Source: Crambe crambe (Eukaryota; Porifera; Demospongiae; Poecilosclerida; Crambeidae). From it: a stretch of 64,000 bases of DNA. This document shows, piece by piece, positions 34,389-46,800 of this stretch. The notes beneath the pieces were generated by a model, which worked only from the letters and a program-made list of their open reading frames with translations, was not told the origin of the DNA and did no database searches. The position numbers and the translations under genes are program-made. The DNA lies in contig OZ004593.1 in NCBI GenBank assembly GCA_963924555.1, positions 186,001 to 250,000 on the forward strand, in the 5' to 3' direction. Each line of letters starts with the position of its first letter. Position 1 is the stretch's first letter.

Positions 34389-37300
34389 TTATTGTCGATG
34401 GAGCAAATCCCATGTGTCCACCCAGAGACGCCATGCGATCTCGTCCTGAGATAGGGCGGGGTAACCATAAGTAAAGGGTGCAAAGATCAGGTATGAGGCC
34501 ACAATTGCTACCAGGAACATGGAAAGAATGAAGTAGTAGACTGGAGTGAGTACAAAGGTCATATTAGGCCACCTACATGTGTAGATATGACAACTCATTG
34601 TGGGATAAACAACCATCCCTGACCTTTGGACCATTGTGTGGGCGTGCTCACAGACCGCAGCAAAGAGCATGAACTTGAAGGGGAGAGCAGGGAGGTAGTG
34701 ATGGAGGAACAAGACGCGTGAAAGAAGGAAGTATGGAACATAGTGTACCATCCAACCCACCAACAGGACACTCCCACTTCTCCACAACTGCTGGAACTCC
34801 ACTGAAGGTCAAAGGTCATAAAAATCTTGTGTAGATAATAGGGGTATCATTACTTTCTACTCACCTGTCTCAAGGTCATAATAAAGTCGATGTCGTCTCA
34901 TCAGGTAAAGGGACACCAAGAGTAAAAACACATGTATAGATCCTGTACTGAGCCACCATAAAACAGGGTTGCCCAGCAACGTCACTTGCGCATTGGTTTT
35001 CTGATCTAGCCAATAAGGCAGGGTTTTCCCCATCAATGGCCAGTTAAGGGGAGGAGCTCCAAAGGTGTGGTCTCCAAGGCTACTATGAGCACTGATCATG
35101 TGCTCCTGCAGAGAAATATGAAGATATCAATGTACATATTTCCATACAACAAAAGACAGTCCAAATACATGATAAATTTCTTTTCCATCATGTCTGTGTG
35201 TAAGTGATACAATGGAATCTCTGAATAATGGGACCAGGTTGTCCTCTTTTGGAGTTTATTTTGTATAGAGTGTATTCAAAAGTTTCTTTTTGTTGAATCT
35301 TTTGGAATAGAGGTTTCACACTGCACTGTGCATGCTCAACAGATTTTGGTCACCTGAATTTCAAAATATTTTTCCCAAAAGTTTAACGTAGTTCCGCCAG
35401 TGTTCGCAGGATTGGATCTGCTTCCTGCAGGATGAACCCGACGGGCCAAGCTCTCTTTGATCTCCTTCTCCTCTTTCTGCATTTCCTTGGACCTGTTCCT
35501 CCGACTCCTTGAAGTGTTGGGGAGGTGGACATCGTCCACGCCCCACAGGACGTGGGTCTCCTCCACTGCTCGGTCAGTTACCACTTCGTACTGCTGGAAC
35601 CCCCACTCTGGCAGGCGCTTTCCTGTGGACTAAGGAGGGAGGGAGGGAGGAGAGAGGGAGTGGATACAAGTTTCACTGTGTTATCACTACTCTTCCTAGA
35701 CTTCACATTTCATGTACCATGTAAAGGTCATGTCAAAATGTGTATAATGCATAATCTCCTGTCATGCATGTCAAGTTTTTCTTGAATGTCAGTGACTGCA
35801 GTTTCCTCAGTCAGTCAGTGTTCAGTTTTCACTCCATTGAGAGACTTCACACACTAATCTTATTTCTCTTATATAAGTGGTGATTTTGATTGGATGCTTC
35901 AGATTCCGTACCCTTACACAATGCGTAGACTAGTGATGCTAATAACCACAATATTGTCATAATATTTGAAATAAATGATAAATACTTCCTCCCACTTCTT
36001 TGACAATAACGTTTGTTTGGACACTCACAGATAACACTTGCTTGGACAATCACTAGAGATAATGCTTGCCTACACCCACTGATAAAGCTTGCTTGGACAC
36101 TCACTGATAATGTTGACTCACTGATAATGCTTGCTTGGACACTCACCGATAATGCATACTTGGAGACTCACTGATCTAATAATGCATACTTGGACACTTA
36201 CTGATAATGCTTGCTTGGAGCGAACGTGGAGGAGTCTGAGCTTCAGTTTTCCCTTCTCCCAGAAGAGCGGTTCTTTGGACTCCAGACCAGCTACTTCCTA
36301 CTCAGTCAGAAGGGGAAAAAACAATCACACACCAAAAGATTATCTTGGGCTACTGGGCACTCACCAGTTGCCATTGAAGGTGAGGGACAAACTGAGCGGA
36401 GTAGTTGATGTAGCCAGCCACTTCCTGCATGCCAGGACTAAGAGGTGCGGCCACATCATGACTGTTCAACAACTTTCCTGTGCCCAAGTGAACCAGTTCA
36501 ACCATGTCACCATTTCGGATTGGGGAGTCGTCCACTGGAATTGATGTGTCCTGGGGACTATACAATCAAGTCATGATCTCAATATCATGAGTACAGTCAT
36601 ATTATAATGATCACATGATATTCCAATCAGTCATGTGACTGAATCATGTGATAGTTGCATAGGACACAGACACACCTTCCTGGCTTGCGAACAGCCCAGA
36701 GATTGTTCACATCACGAAAGTCATAGCATGTGATCTGTTGTTGGTAGCTTGAGCCACGCCCATCAGGGTACTTGAGGGGATAGGTGTGGTTATGTGAGTG
36801 GAGCCAACAGGAGAAATCTGTCGACCTCAGGCTGAAGGATGAGCCATAACGAAGCACTGGCGAGGCAAGTGAACCCATAATTATTATTGTTAATGATAGT
36901 GGGAGAGGGAGGGGAGGTTACTCACATGTGGCATTGGGAGAGAGCTGAGTTGTGGGAGATAAGTCGATGGTTCCCTGTGATCCAATGGGTGTGTGTGTGT
37001 GTGTGCGTGTGCGTGTGTGTGTGTGCAAGTACAAAAGGTGACTTTCGGGGGGAGGGAGGAAGGAGATGTGCTAACCTCCAAGGAGTTTTGGAATGCTTTT
37101 GATACGAATACATTTCCTGGGCCTGCTTGTGATAACAGGAGAAAGTGGATGTAGAAGAGGGTGATGTTCATCAGAACAGGGATACCAAGCAGATACACTC
37201 CTCGTAAAAGGGCATGCTGGAACAAGATGAACTGTAGTGTGGGTGTATGTTATATGTAGAGAGGAAGTCCCTGGTCATTCCCTATCCCTAATGAACTTAC

Positions 37301-40014
37301 AGTAGTCAGGGTATGGTTGCCGATGAGTTGCCAGAGGTCACAGAGGGCAAGCAGTCCCACACAGGCCAACCCAAGCAGTCCTGTATACTTGATCCTACAA
37401 AAAAATGAATATGCTTCCTAGATTCATTTTTGAGTGAAAAAACCTAAAATTGGTTATGCAGACTTGGGAAATCTTTACACTCAAATGTAAATCTAAGGTT
37501 CAACATGATGCCTAGATTCACTTTTGACTGTTAAAACCTAAAAAATTTCCCCCTATTTTTCAATGTCTATTGAAATGGCCAATTTTTTTTCAACACCAAT
37601 AACACTCAAATGTGAATCTAAGCATTCAGCACGATATCTGGTAATGATACTGACTACTGACCCAAGGAGACAGCCCAGGAACACGCCTGTAATGGCAAGG
37701 GAACAGTGCCAGCTGGGGGAGAAGGGGTGTGACCGATAACGGTAGAATTTGAGGTAGGCAAGGATGGAGGCGTAAGTAAAGAAGATGAGGAGAGAGTCCA
37801 ACATTATCACACGGCTCTGAATCACAAGGGAGTTGTCTGTATGTGTGCGTGTGTGACAGAGAGAGGGTTTGATCACAATAATGATGAATGATCAATTCAT
37901 CCCTTACCGAATATAGTGAAGAGAGCTGCCAAAGCCGCTGACCTGTGAGAAAAGCCCAGTTCAGTCATGATCTGAAGGCAATGAATAGAGATGAACTCAG
38001 AAGTGAACTTCTCTTGTTATAATTATAGCCATCTGGACATGGGTCATACCTAGGGCTAGGGCTAGGGCTGGACATGGGTCATACCTCGTAGATACAGGCA
38101 ATCAAGAGAGAACCACTGAGAGCCGACACTCCTCGCATCATGACATAAGGAACTGAGGGTGGGATTTCTAAGAGGAAAGGGTGGGCATGGAGGATAAAAG
38201 ATGGATGAAATATCGGCAGCTACTCACCTAGTCCAATGCTGGGGAACAGGAAGGTGCCATCAAATCCACTAATGTAGCCTAAAGGGGAAGGCAGAGAGAT
38301 ATCAAATTGAAAAGGACAGGGAAGATTTTCTTACCCACAAGAGCAAAGAGCATCTTTCCCAGCGGCGGATGGACATCAAAGAAGAACATTCTTTGTAAGT
38401 AATAACTTGCAAACTTCCCAAAATGAACCTCATCAAAACTGGAAACATGAGAAAGACCAGCTGTCACGATCACTCAATGTCAAACACTATCACAAGGTCA
38501 AAGTACACAAAGATTAAACCAAACCACACAAGTCTTGAAAGAGTGGGGGATGCCAGACTCCCTTGAGATCTGGGCAATGTTTGTGTTCTGGAGAGGTGAT
38601 TTGAAAGCTTTGACAACTAATTGCTTTAATTAGAAGCAAGACAATCACTTCAACAGACTTCATATCATCTTGAATTCAGTGGGAGGACGCACCCGCGCCC
38701 ATACCTACATTAAGTACAAAACTTGAACCTTAAAGGCATGCTCACTTATGTCTAGTTACCATGGGAAGATGTCTACCAATGCAGTCCACAGCATAGCAGT
38801 GATGGACCCAAAACCAATACTACTCCTTTTTTAATTACCTTCAATTAACCAAATTGAATTTTTCTTTAATTGAATTATTATTCTGACACCACTTTTACAA
38901 ATTATAAGATCGAATGACATCAAAATTGAGGGATGCTAAGGGATTTAGGGATTGTCAAAGATTGATTCTTGTTTATGGATATACAGGTAGCCTCTCTCTC
39001 TCTCTGGCATATAAGCAGAATTGATCCAATTAGAGCAGCTCATGAATGGTATCAACGGTTCAATGGTGGACATGCATACAAATTATCACATCCAAAGGTT
39101 CTTTGAGACAAGTGAAGGAACCATTAAAGGGAGTGGTGAGAAGTATTGAGCATTGTGTAGCCGCCATGTCAACTACACAAACCGATTAGAAGTGGTAATA
39201 TGTTGCAATGAGGCATTCTCTGATGTACTTTCTGAAGGAATTAATGCCATTCAACATGCACATGTGCCATAGCCCAACATTCATTACAGCATCTTGTGGC
39301 GTGTAATTGACAACTCTGGATCACACACAAGGAAGACCATTTCTTCCTCATGTGATAATCATGTAATAACAAAGAGGGACTCACATGACATAGCAAGGAA
39401 AGTCCAGCCTCCAGAATCTGACCAGAAGCCCTACCCCCATCACCACCCACCAAAGGATGTTGAGTTCGGCCTTATAGACCAGTGGAGGAGCACTGGTCTT
39501 CCGTTGGAACCACATTGTGGAGGTGGAGGAGGTAGATTTAGAGGAGGAGGAGGAGGAGGGGGAGGGGTGGGGGTGTGTGTGGAGGATGCCGTTGGAGAGA
39601 AGATGGGGTGGAAGTTTGGCCCCTTTTTTGATGGCTGCCAAATCTTCATCAGATATGGGTCCACATAATACCACATTTTCATCCTCTTTGGAACCAGACT
39701 CTGAAGGATGTGGAGCGTGGGAATCTGATTCTGATGAATGAGTGGAATTGGAATCAGACACTGCTGAAGGTAGCGGAGAATGGGAATCAGGTGGAGATTT
39801 TGCAGGTGGTTTGGTATTCTTGCCAGAAGCAGTCTCACCCTGGCCCTGCAAAGACCAATCTACATGATTATAGTCCAGCTTGCTGCTTAACTACAAGAGC
39901 ATTAACACACGCATGTGCAGATCCAGCAACAGAACTTAACTTATATTCATACCACCATGTAATTAAGTTCACCTTTCTGTGCTTGGGTACAGTCTTGCCC
40001 TCCTGTTTATTCAT
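34389..40014 (-). CDS. POMT1: Protein O-mannosyltransferase 1 (PMT4 type)
   Basis: Exons from 40014-39973 and 39845-39385 through many small ones to the stop at 34389. After a cytosolic Ser-rich head the catalytic luminal loop reads [30 protein letters not shown], with the acidic DE pair and HPPLGK typical of the family. Membrane segments follow. The MIR region is POMT1/PMT4-like ([59 protein letters not shown]). The C-terminal membrane half contains [20 protein letters not shown] and ends DTWDLLHRQ. The enzyme transfers mannose from dolichol-phosphate mannose to Ser/Thr in the ER, usually as a POMT1/POMT2 pair. An about 945-base intron (39384-38439) contains nothing recognisable. It shares a 120-base promoter region with POLR1H. 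Confidence 0.93.
36008..36206 (-). repeat. Array of about eight duplicated 5' splice sites in POMT1
   Basis: On the minus strand the exon 36297-36202 ends GCATTATCA|GTAAGTGTCCAAG. The next about 190 bases are 20-30 base units of the form GCATTATCA|GTGAGTGTCCAAGCAA, each with a consensus donor copied from the exon/intron boundary. Confidence 0.85.
37417..37622. mobile_element. Two adjacent MITE-like elements with inverted ends, POMT1 intron
   Basis: Copy A (37417-37498) starts CCTAGATTCATTTTTGAGTG and ends CACTCAAATGTAAATCTAAGG. Copy B (37511-37622) starts CCTAGATTCACTTTTGACTG and ends CACTCAAATGTGAATCTAAG. The ends are inverted repeats of each other and each is followed inside by AAAACCTAAAA. 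A related end (CCTAAATTCACTTGAGTG) occurs at about 53992-54009 in an intron of the LOTUS/Tudor gene. Confidence 0.6.
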
Positions 40015-40134
40015 CTTGTAGATCCACACTCAAATGATCGAGCTAAGTCATGCAACACTACAGACCACGCTCACTCCGCTCCATTTATAGGAAAAAAATA
40101 ATCCGATTGTCTAATTTTGAATTGCATGTGGACA
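40015..40134. promoter_or_regulatory. Divergent promoter region, POMT1 (-) / POLR1H (+)
   Basis: Only 120 bases separate the start codons, so both transcripts must start here. TTTATAGG near 40084 is the only TATA-like string. Confidence 0.6.
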
Positions 40135-40586
40135 ATGTCCTTTGCAAGTGACCCTGCTTTCTGTCCTAGATGTGGCACCATTCTTCCTTTGCCAGATGTT
40201 TCGGACAAAGTCAGCTGCAAATTGTGCAACCACGAACAAGATACGGCAGGTATTAGAAATAGCTGAAGGAATAGACTTCTGCAAATTGACCTTTAACCCC
40301 AGAGTTTGAGGGATTGGAAGAATATTCCTGCAAGTACTTTGCAGTGAGGAAAGAGAAGATAGAGCTAGCAGACCAAGGAGAGGGACCACTGGTGAGGAGG
40401 GTGGAGCATGATAGATTGGTATATTAATGGTGTGCATTAATTTGTGTACAGGTGGAGAGGCAATGTGTGAAATGTGGGCACAACAAGATGACATACACAA
40501 CGCAACAAACAAGATCTGTCGATGAGGGACAGACCGTGTTCTACACATGCCCCAAGTGCAAATTCAAAGAGACTGAAAACTCGTAA
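40135..40586 (+). CDS. POLR1H: RNA polymerase I subunit H (RPA12, TFIIS-like zinc ribbons)
   Basis: Three exons joined at T-A|EFEG and P-L|VERQ give about 113 residues. The N-terminal zinc ribbon is CPRCG then CKLC. The C-terminal ribbon is QCVKCGHNKMTY, then the catalytic-type acidic tip in RSVDEGQTVFYTCPKCKF, as in TFIIS/RPA12. In Pol I this subunit supports RNA cleavage and termination. The size matches the family (about 120 residues). Confidence 0.95.
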
Positions 40587-40814
40587 TCTTGCTTTCCAAG
40601 AAAATCGATGACCTTTGGTATTACGTTATATCAACACTATGCAATGATCACTATGCAATGATAACTTGTTCATCATCTTTTAAAACCCGCAAGAAGAAAG
40701 GAAATTGGAGTACACACTTGGACGTAATTGTTACTATTAAACTACCTACTTGTAGTTGTAGTTGGATTATAATTAAAGACTCTGGACAGTTTCTCTGTGG
40801 GATGGGAAAGACGA

Positions 40815-43800
40815 CTATTCCCCTCTCGGAATGACCTTGTACATCTTGGTACAGTAAGGATACTTCTCCCTGTCAAAGTTTGGCTCCCGGCAACGTTTCT
40901 GCTGGATGCAGAAAACATCGCTCACCACCGACTCATTCATGGAGTGATCATGGTGCATCATTGACAGCATTTCTGTATAACAAAGAGATAAGTATTTTCT
41001 TAATGGTGCCCACTCTAAGTAGTGGTATGTAGGGGCAAAAAAATTATAAATACCTTCTTTGATTAATCTTTGAAACCACAATAAAATTTATCCAATTAAA
41101 AACTTCCATATGGACTTGCCTAGTTGTGACTTTCCATTGGTAGACTGTGCCCCAGTCTTTATCAGTGCTTCTTCCACTAACTGCAGAGTCAAATCCTGAG
41201 GACTAATAGTGCGGGGTTCACTAGTGTCCAGCTGCTAGGATATCCCAAGAATACAGTGTAAAAGAGAGAGAGAGAGAGAGAGTGGGTGAGAGGGTGGTAA
41301 AGGAAAGGCAGTGAGCAGTGATGAATGATTATTACAACTATGAGGGGATCTTTTGCGAGAGGAAGAGAGAGTACCTCACCTTCCTCCTCTTTGCTGGCAT
41401 TCCTGAGAGGTAAGCATCGGAGAAGGGCTGCTGAGGCGGGGACTTGGTAGTGTGAGAGGAACTGTCTCTCTTGATAGCTGAGACCCATCCCTACAAAAAA
41501 AGTGAGAAAAATTGAAAAGGGTGGGACTAAACTTGCCTGGCACAACTTGCCTCTGGTACTCCAGGAGGAGGGACGTCCTCATCGACCCCATCACCATTGA
41601 CATCCTCAGAACTAGGGCCCCCAGGACAGCTCTCCTGTACAGGAAGGGGGAGGAGCTGTCCAGGGTGGGTGGTGGACTGGTCCACTGAGTAAGTGGTGAC
41701 AGGATAGCTCTTATTGGGGACCGGGACGACTCCATCCTTCCAGAAGACGTGGCGGTCCAGTTCCTGGGGGGTGTACGGGTAAACCTTGCGGATACGAATC
41801 ATCTCCTTCAAGATGGACTCGCTGCACATGTTCAGGATGACGGAGGGCGTGTTGGGAGGGAAAAGGGTGCCCTGGGGGGAGAGAAAAGAGAGGGAAAGAT
41901 TTCACTTTGTCAATATGAAAACAAAATTTTAGGCACTATCACAACACAAGGGAAAAATAGAAAACCAACATCTATACCACAACCTTATGGTTCTCGTGAG
42001 ATGTGGGGTGGAGAAACTTATGAAAAATTCCCCAACCGAGCCCATGCCCCAACCCAGCCACTTGCCCACTTACTATGAGTTGATTGATCATGTCTATGAA
42101 GATGTCTTCTCCGTTGACGCAATGGCGGATCACACTGGAGAACAGACCCGAGCAGTGGGTGGCCCAATGATGCATCATGTGTGCAAATAACTTGTCTTCC
42201 TTCTCCTCTGCAATAAAGATGAATTATGTAGATAAAGCATGTGCGCGAGGTTTCTGGTGGATTTAGTGCACCGTAGCTGCGGCCTGAGGGATGGTGCACT
42301 AAATCAACCAGAAACCGAGTGCACATGCTCCCGTTGCGCATGCACGTAGCTACTGTAGTCCATAGTTACAAACATCAGTACTGTTTGGTTTGCTATTAGC
42401 TAGCTAATTGCTGTGTTTCCACTTCTTTCTCGAGTTGTGAAATGGTGGCAAGAATAGTCCACGTACCTGCTGATGCTCCTGTTATAGCTATCTATAAATC
42501 CGGATACTCCCAAGCACGAAGGATACAAGTATTTTGTGCCTGCCCAGTCCGAAGATCAAAGAAAACAGCATGCAAAACACCAGCTTACTGTAGACCAGCT
42601 AGAATGTTCCTTCTTTTATACTAGCTACTCTCAGAAAAGCTTGTTGGGTTTGAAACGTGAAATTTATTAACCTGCGTTGCACGTTTAAATGACATGATAT
42701 TCATAACGTTTCAAACCCGACAAGCTTTTCAGAGAGTATAGCATAAAAGGCAGCACTTCAAGCTGTCTTACAGCATTCAGCATAAACAATCGTGCACTCC
42801 TACAGAATTAGTGCACACTTGCTGATTTAATCCACATAGCAACCACATAGCAATGGGATCTAAGCTGCATTATTGACTTACTCGTATTATATTCAGTGAT
42901 GATGTAGCCATAGGCCTCACGACACAACTGAGAGAGCAACATGTACACAGATTTTGGAAAATTAATTCCTGGATGTCTCACAGGCAGCTCATCCTGTTTG
43001 GTAAAGGGTCTCTATCGTCACAAATTCGTATAAATACAAATTGACTTACCTCCACACGTTCTAGACTTGGTATGCAATTCTCCAAAAAGGCAGTGACCGC
43101 CTGATCTTTACGTTCTTTTGTAGGTATTTCTCCATCCAACAGTTTCTCGCGGACGAAATTGAAGAGGCCAGGCTGGAGTCGTTGAGCAGGTTCTACCTGT
43201 CCCTTGAAGACCTGCATCACCTCCACCACCGATAACTCCCGCGAGATAACCTTCAAGATCTGCTCAACCATCCCTAAGTCACCTATTAAGGAGGGGAAAA
43301 AATGGCCTAACCAACTCATACACACATCATAAATTTCCCAGAACACCGACACCTATCCGTAGGGGCAAACTCCTAATAGTTGTACTTACTGTCGTCGTCG
43401 TCATCATCATCAGTGGGAGGAGCTCCCAGCTGGTTCCTCACCTCTGCCATCGTGTCCAACATGGAGATGTGGTGTCCTGAAGTAATCAATTAAAAATTAC
43501 ACCTTGAAATGAGGACACCCCTCTAATCAGGATCCTTTTAATTAAATAGTTGCCGAATTAGGGACTGGACTGACCTGTATGGATGGTTGACATGGCAGCA
43601 GCTGCCATTTGACTCATCGGGTTCTCAAAATCAGCAGGTCCCTCGTGATCACTATCAATGTTGTCCAGGGAACCAGCATCTGATATAGACTTGATTTCTC
43701 CATCTTCATCCAAAAAGGCCCTCTCTGGCTTATCTAAACAACAACAACAACAACAATAATAATAACAACAATAGTAATAGCTAGAAAATTTTACCATCAT

Positions 43801-46800
43801 CTTTCTTCTTCTTTTTTCGCTTTTCCTTTTTCTTCTCTGGATCTTCTTCTGCTCCTTCAGCTCCTTCCTCCTCTTCCTCTTCACTATCCTCACTGCTGGT
43901 CTCCCCGGCCTCTCGCCGCTGACGATGCCTCTCCTCTGCTCGCTCCAACAATGACTGCAGCAGCTGGATGGCTGGAGGCATCGGAAAATTGATGGTCATC
44001 TGGAGAAATGATACAAAAATGTCAAGTTCTTTTTTTCAAAGAATGACAGACTCACCTCTGGTTCTGCACCATCGCCTCGATTCTTGATGCTGAGACTTGG
44101 TCCCTCCATTGGAGGGAGACCAGGAATGCCAAAAGGAGGTGCAGGAGCAGCTGAAATGGTCACTGTGGTCCCTTCTGGGCCAGCGTATCTCTCTGCGAAG
44201 GTCCGTCTTCGTCCTTCACCCTCACCCTCTTCCTTTGTCTCTTCCTCTCCTTCCTTGTCTTTCTTACTTTCCTCTTTCTCTTCAGATGATGCCTCCTTTG
44301 CTTTGCTGGTGTCAGCAGTACTTGAAGCCTCGTCCCCAGCTCCTCCTCCCACGTCATTGGCCCCTCCCCCTTCCCCTGCACCATCATCATCTTTATCCTT
44401 AGGTTTGCTGGGTCTGTAAGGACCCTGAGGGTCAGCCACTCCAGTGATCAGTTCAGAGAGAAGACGAGCCAAATACTGTGGCGTCTCATCGTCACTGTCA
44501 TCACCTTCCTTCTTTTCACCTCCCTCTCCTTCCTTTACCTTGCCCTCTCCTTCTTTTGCTCCGCCATCCCCTTCCTTTGCCCCGCCTTCTCCCTTCTCTG
44601 TAGCTGCTTCTTGTCCAGCTCTGGCCTTAGTATCTAATTTACTCCTAACTTCTTCACCATCGTCCTTTGGTTTCTCCTCTTGACTGGTTCTCACTGTAGT
44701 GGATGGCTTCACTTCATCCACATCCATTTTCTCTTCAGTCTTTTCAGCATTGCCACTTTCAGTCCTTGACTTCAGTCCTTGATTTTTATCCTTGACTTCA
44801 CCCTCACCCTTCTCCTTGGCCCCACCTTCCTTCTCCTTGGCCTCATCCTCCTTTTTCTCGTCTTCATCGTCGCTATCAGCTAGCCGGCGACCACTGAACA
44901 TCCCCTGCACATATAGCATCAAAAAGAGCCAGGGGGATAAAACAACCAACTTACTGGAAAGCCAAAGAGTCCACCCCCAAACATTCCCCCACCAAACATT
45001 CCACCAAATGGTCTACCACCCAATGCACTTCCAAGTCCACCTCCACCTCCTCCTCCTCCTCCTCCTCCTCCTCCTCCGCCCGTCCCTCCCCTGTTGACCA
45101 TAGCACGTGTGCTCCTGCTCCTCCTCTCCCCTCCTCCTCCACTCTGCTGTGCCCCATCACCGGTCTCATCATCACGGGAGATATCCACAATGTAGCCCGA
45201 GGGGGGTTCCTGTCTCATCCCTCCCAGGACGGAAGAGGGACGGAACTGGGTCATCATACGTCGCATCTCTGTCCTCCGAGGGGCACCCAGCCTGATGGTG
45301 CGAGGGGGCACAGATGACATGTTAATGTACAGGCGGGAGAGAGAGACGTAGGCATGTCCAATGTAGTAGTGGAAGTCCTTCACTGTCAAGGCTATTCGAG
45401 TGGCCATTGTTGCTTCTTCATCCTGGAATTGGAGAAGGAGAAAGGAAAGGGGCAAAAGAGGTACAGGAAAAAGGGAGGGGCAGAAAACAGAGGAGAGAAA
45501 GGGGGACAGGAAAAGAGGAGGGGCAGAAAGGGTACCAGAAAGAAGGAGGGGTAGAAAGAAGGAGCAAACTTTAATGCTATAGAGACATGGTAGTGAGTGG
45601 ACTAACATCTAGCCTCTGATCCTCCACCACACTTTCCCTGTATTTTGTGACGTGAGAGCTGATTCGTTTCTGTAGCGTGTCAATCTTGTCCAAAAATTTG
45701 ATATAAAGGGATGAACTGATACATTTACATACAGACAATAATTAGATCCTTGTTAATCATTCACTGGACCAAACCTACCTCAGATTAGCAGGGGTCTCAT
45801 CAGAGAACTGTTCCAGCTCTTCAAATACCTCATCTTCATTTGCCTTGGAATCAACACCATTTTTGGCTCCCCCCTCAGCATTTCCCCCCTCCAGGACCTC
45901 CATTGGTTCCACACCATCCCATTTCTCCTCTGTCTCCTCGTCGTCTTTCTCGGCTGATGATCCCCTGCCTTCCGCTTTTCTCTTCTCTGCAGCTTTGGCT
46001 GCAACTCGAGCAACGGCTCTCTGCAAGCCATAAATCATTATCATCATCTGTATTAAATCCTATAGATCGCCAACTTGACTCGTATCAATGACCTAAATCA
46101 ACCCTCCCAATACACCAACTAATCTCCCAAAAGTTGATCTAAAAAATCAAACTCATCTTGCTGCCAGAGCTCCTATCTAGCTTCCAGAGGAACCTCTCTC
46201 CCACGTCTAAAGGTTGCCTACTCATTTTGCGCTAGTTTTAAGTGAGTAACTCACGTCAAAGCGGTCCAGGACTTTAGTGGCATACTCCAGACATCTCCGC
46301 ACTGTCTTGGCATGGGAAAAGATGGTCCGTAGTTGTTTCTTGTTTCTTTCTACTTCCTGGTGTTGAAGCTCCGCTTCACGTTGGTTTGCCTCCTCCATCA
46401 AACGGGATCGGACAGGAGCTGGCTGTAGAGGATCCTTGGGAACATCGACTGCTGCTTTGGGCGGCTGAGCACTAGGTGCAGGAGTGGGTGTGGCCTCAGG
46501 TTCATCCTTTGGACCAGATTTAGCTGATATTGTTGTAGTGTGCACAGCACCAGTGGAATCCTGTAAAAGTCACATGACGGTCACATGGCTAACTCCTACC
46601 ACATCACATGACCAGGCATGCACACACAGCTAGAATAAAGGCTTATGTATATGCCACTCCAAAATCATGTGATAATCATGTGACAAACACACGTATTGAC
46701 GAACACATTGATTCATTGACACATTGTGTGACAAACACATTGATTCACAGACATCAAACATCACTTCGATCATGCATGACTGAATATAATACTGAATTGC

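Noticed and set aside
38440-39384. Possible transposon in the largest POMT1 intron
   Set aside because: I found no inverted ends, coding remnants or long duplications there.
42442-42624. A 60-codon plus-strand open frame in a BAG6 intron
   Set aside because: It overlaps the foldback element's left side and matches no family.
44084-44683. Ser/Pro-rich plus-strand frames opposite BAG6
   Set aside because: Complement of the Glu/Lys/Gly-rich BAG6 coding repeats.
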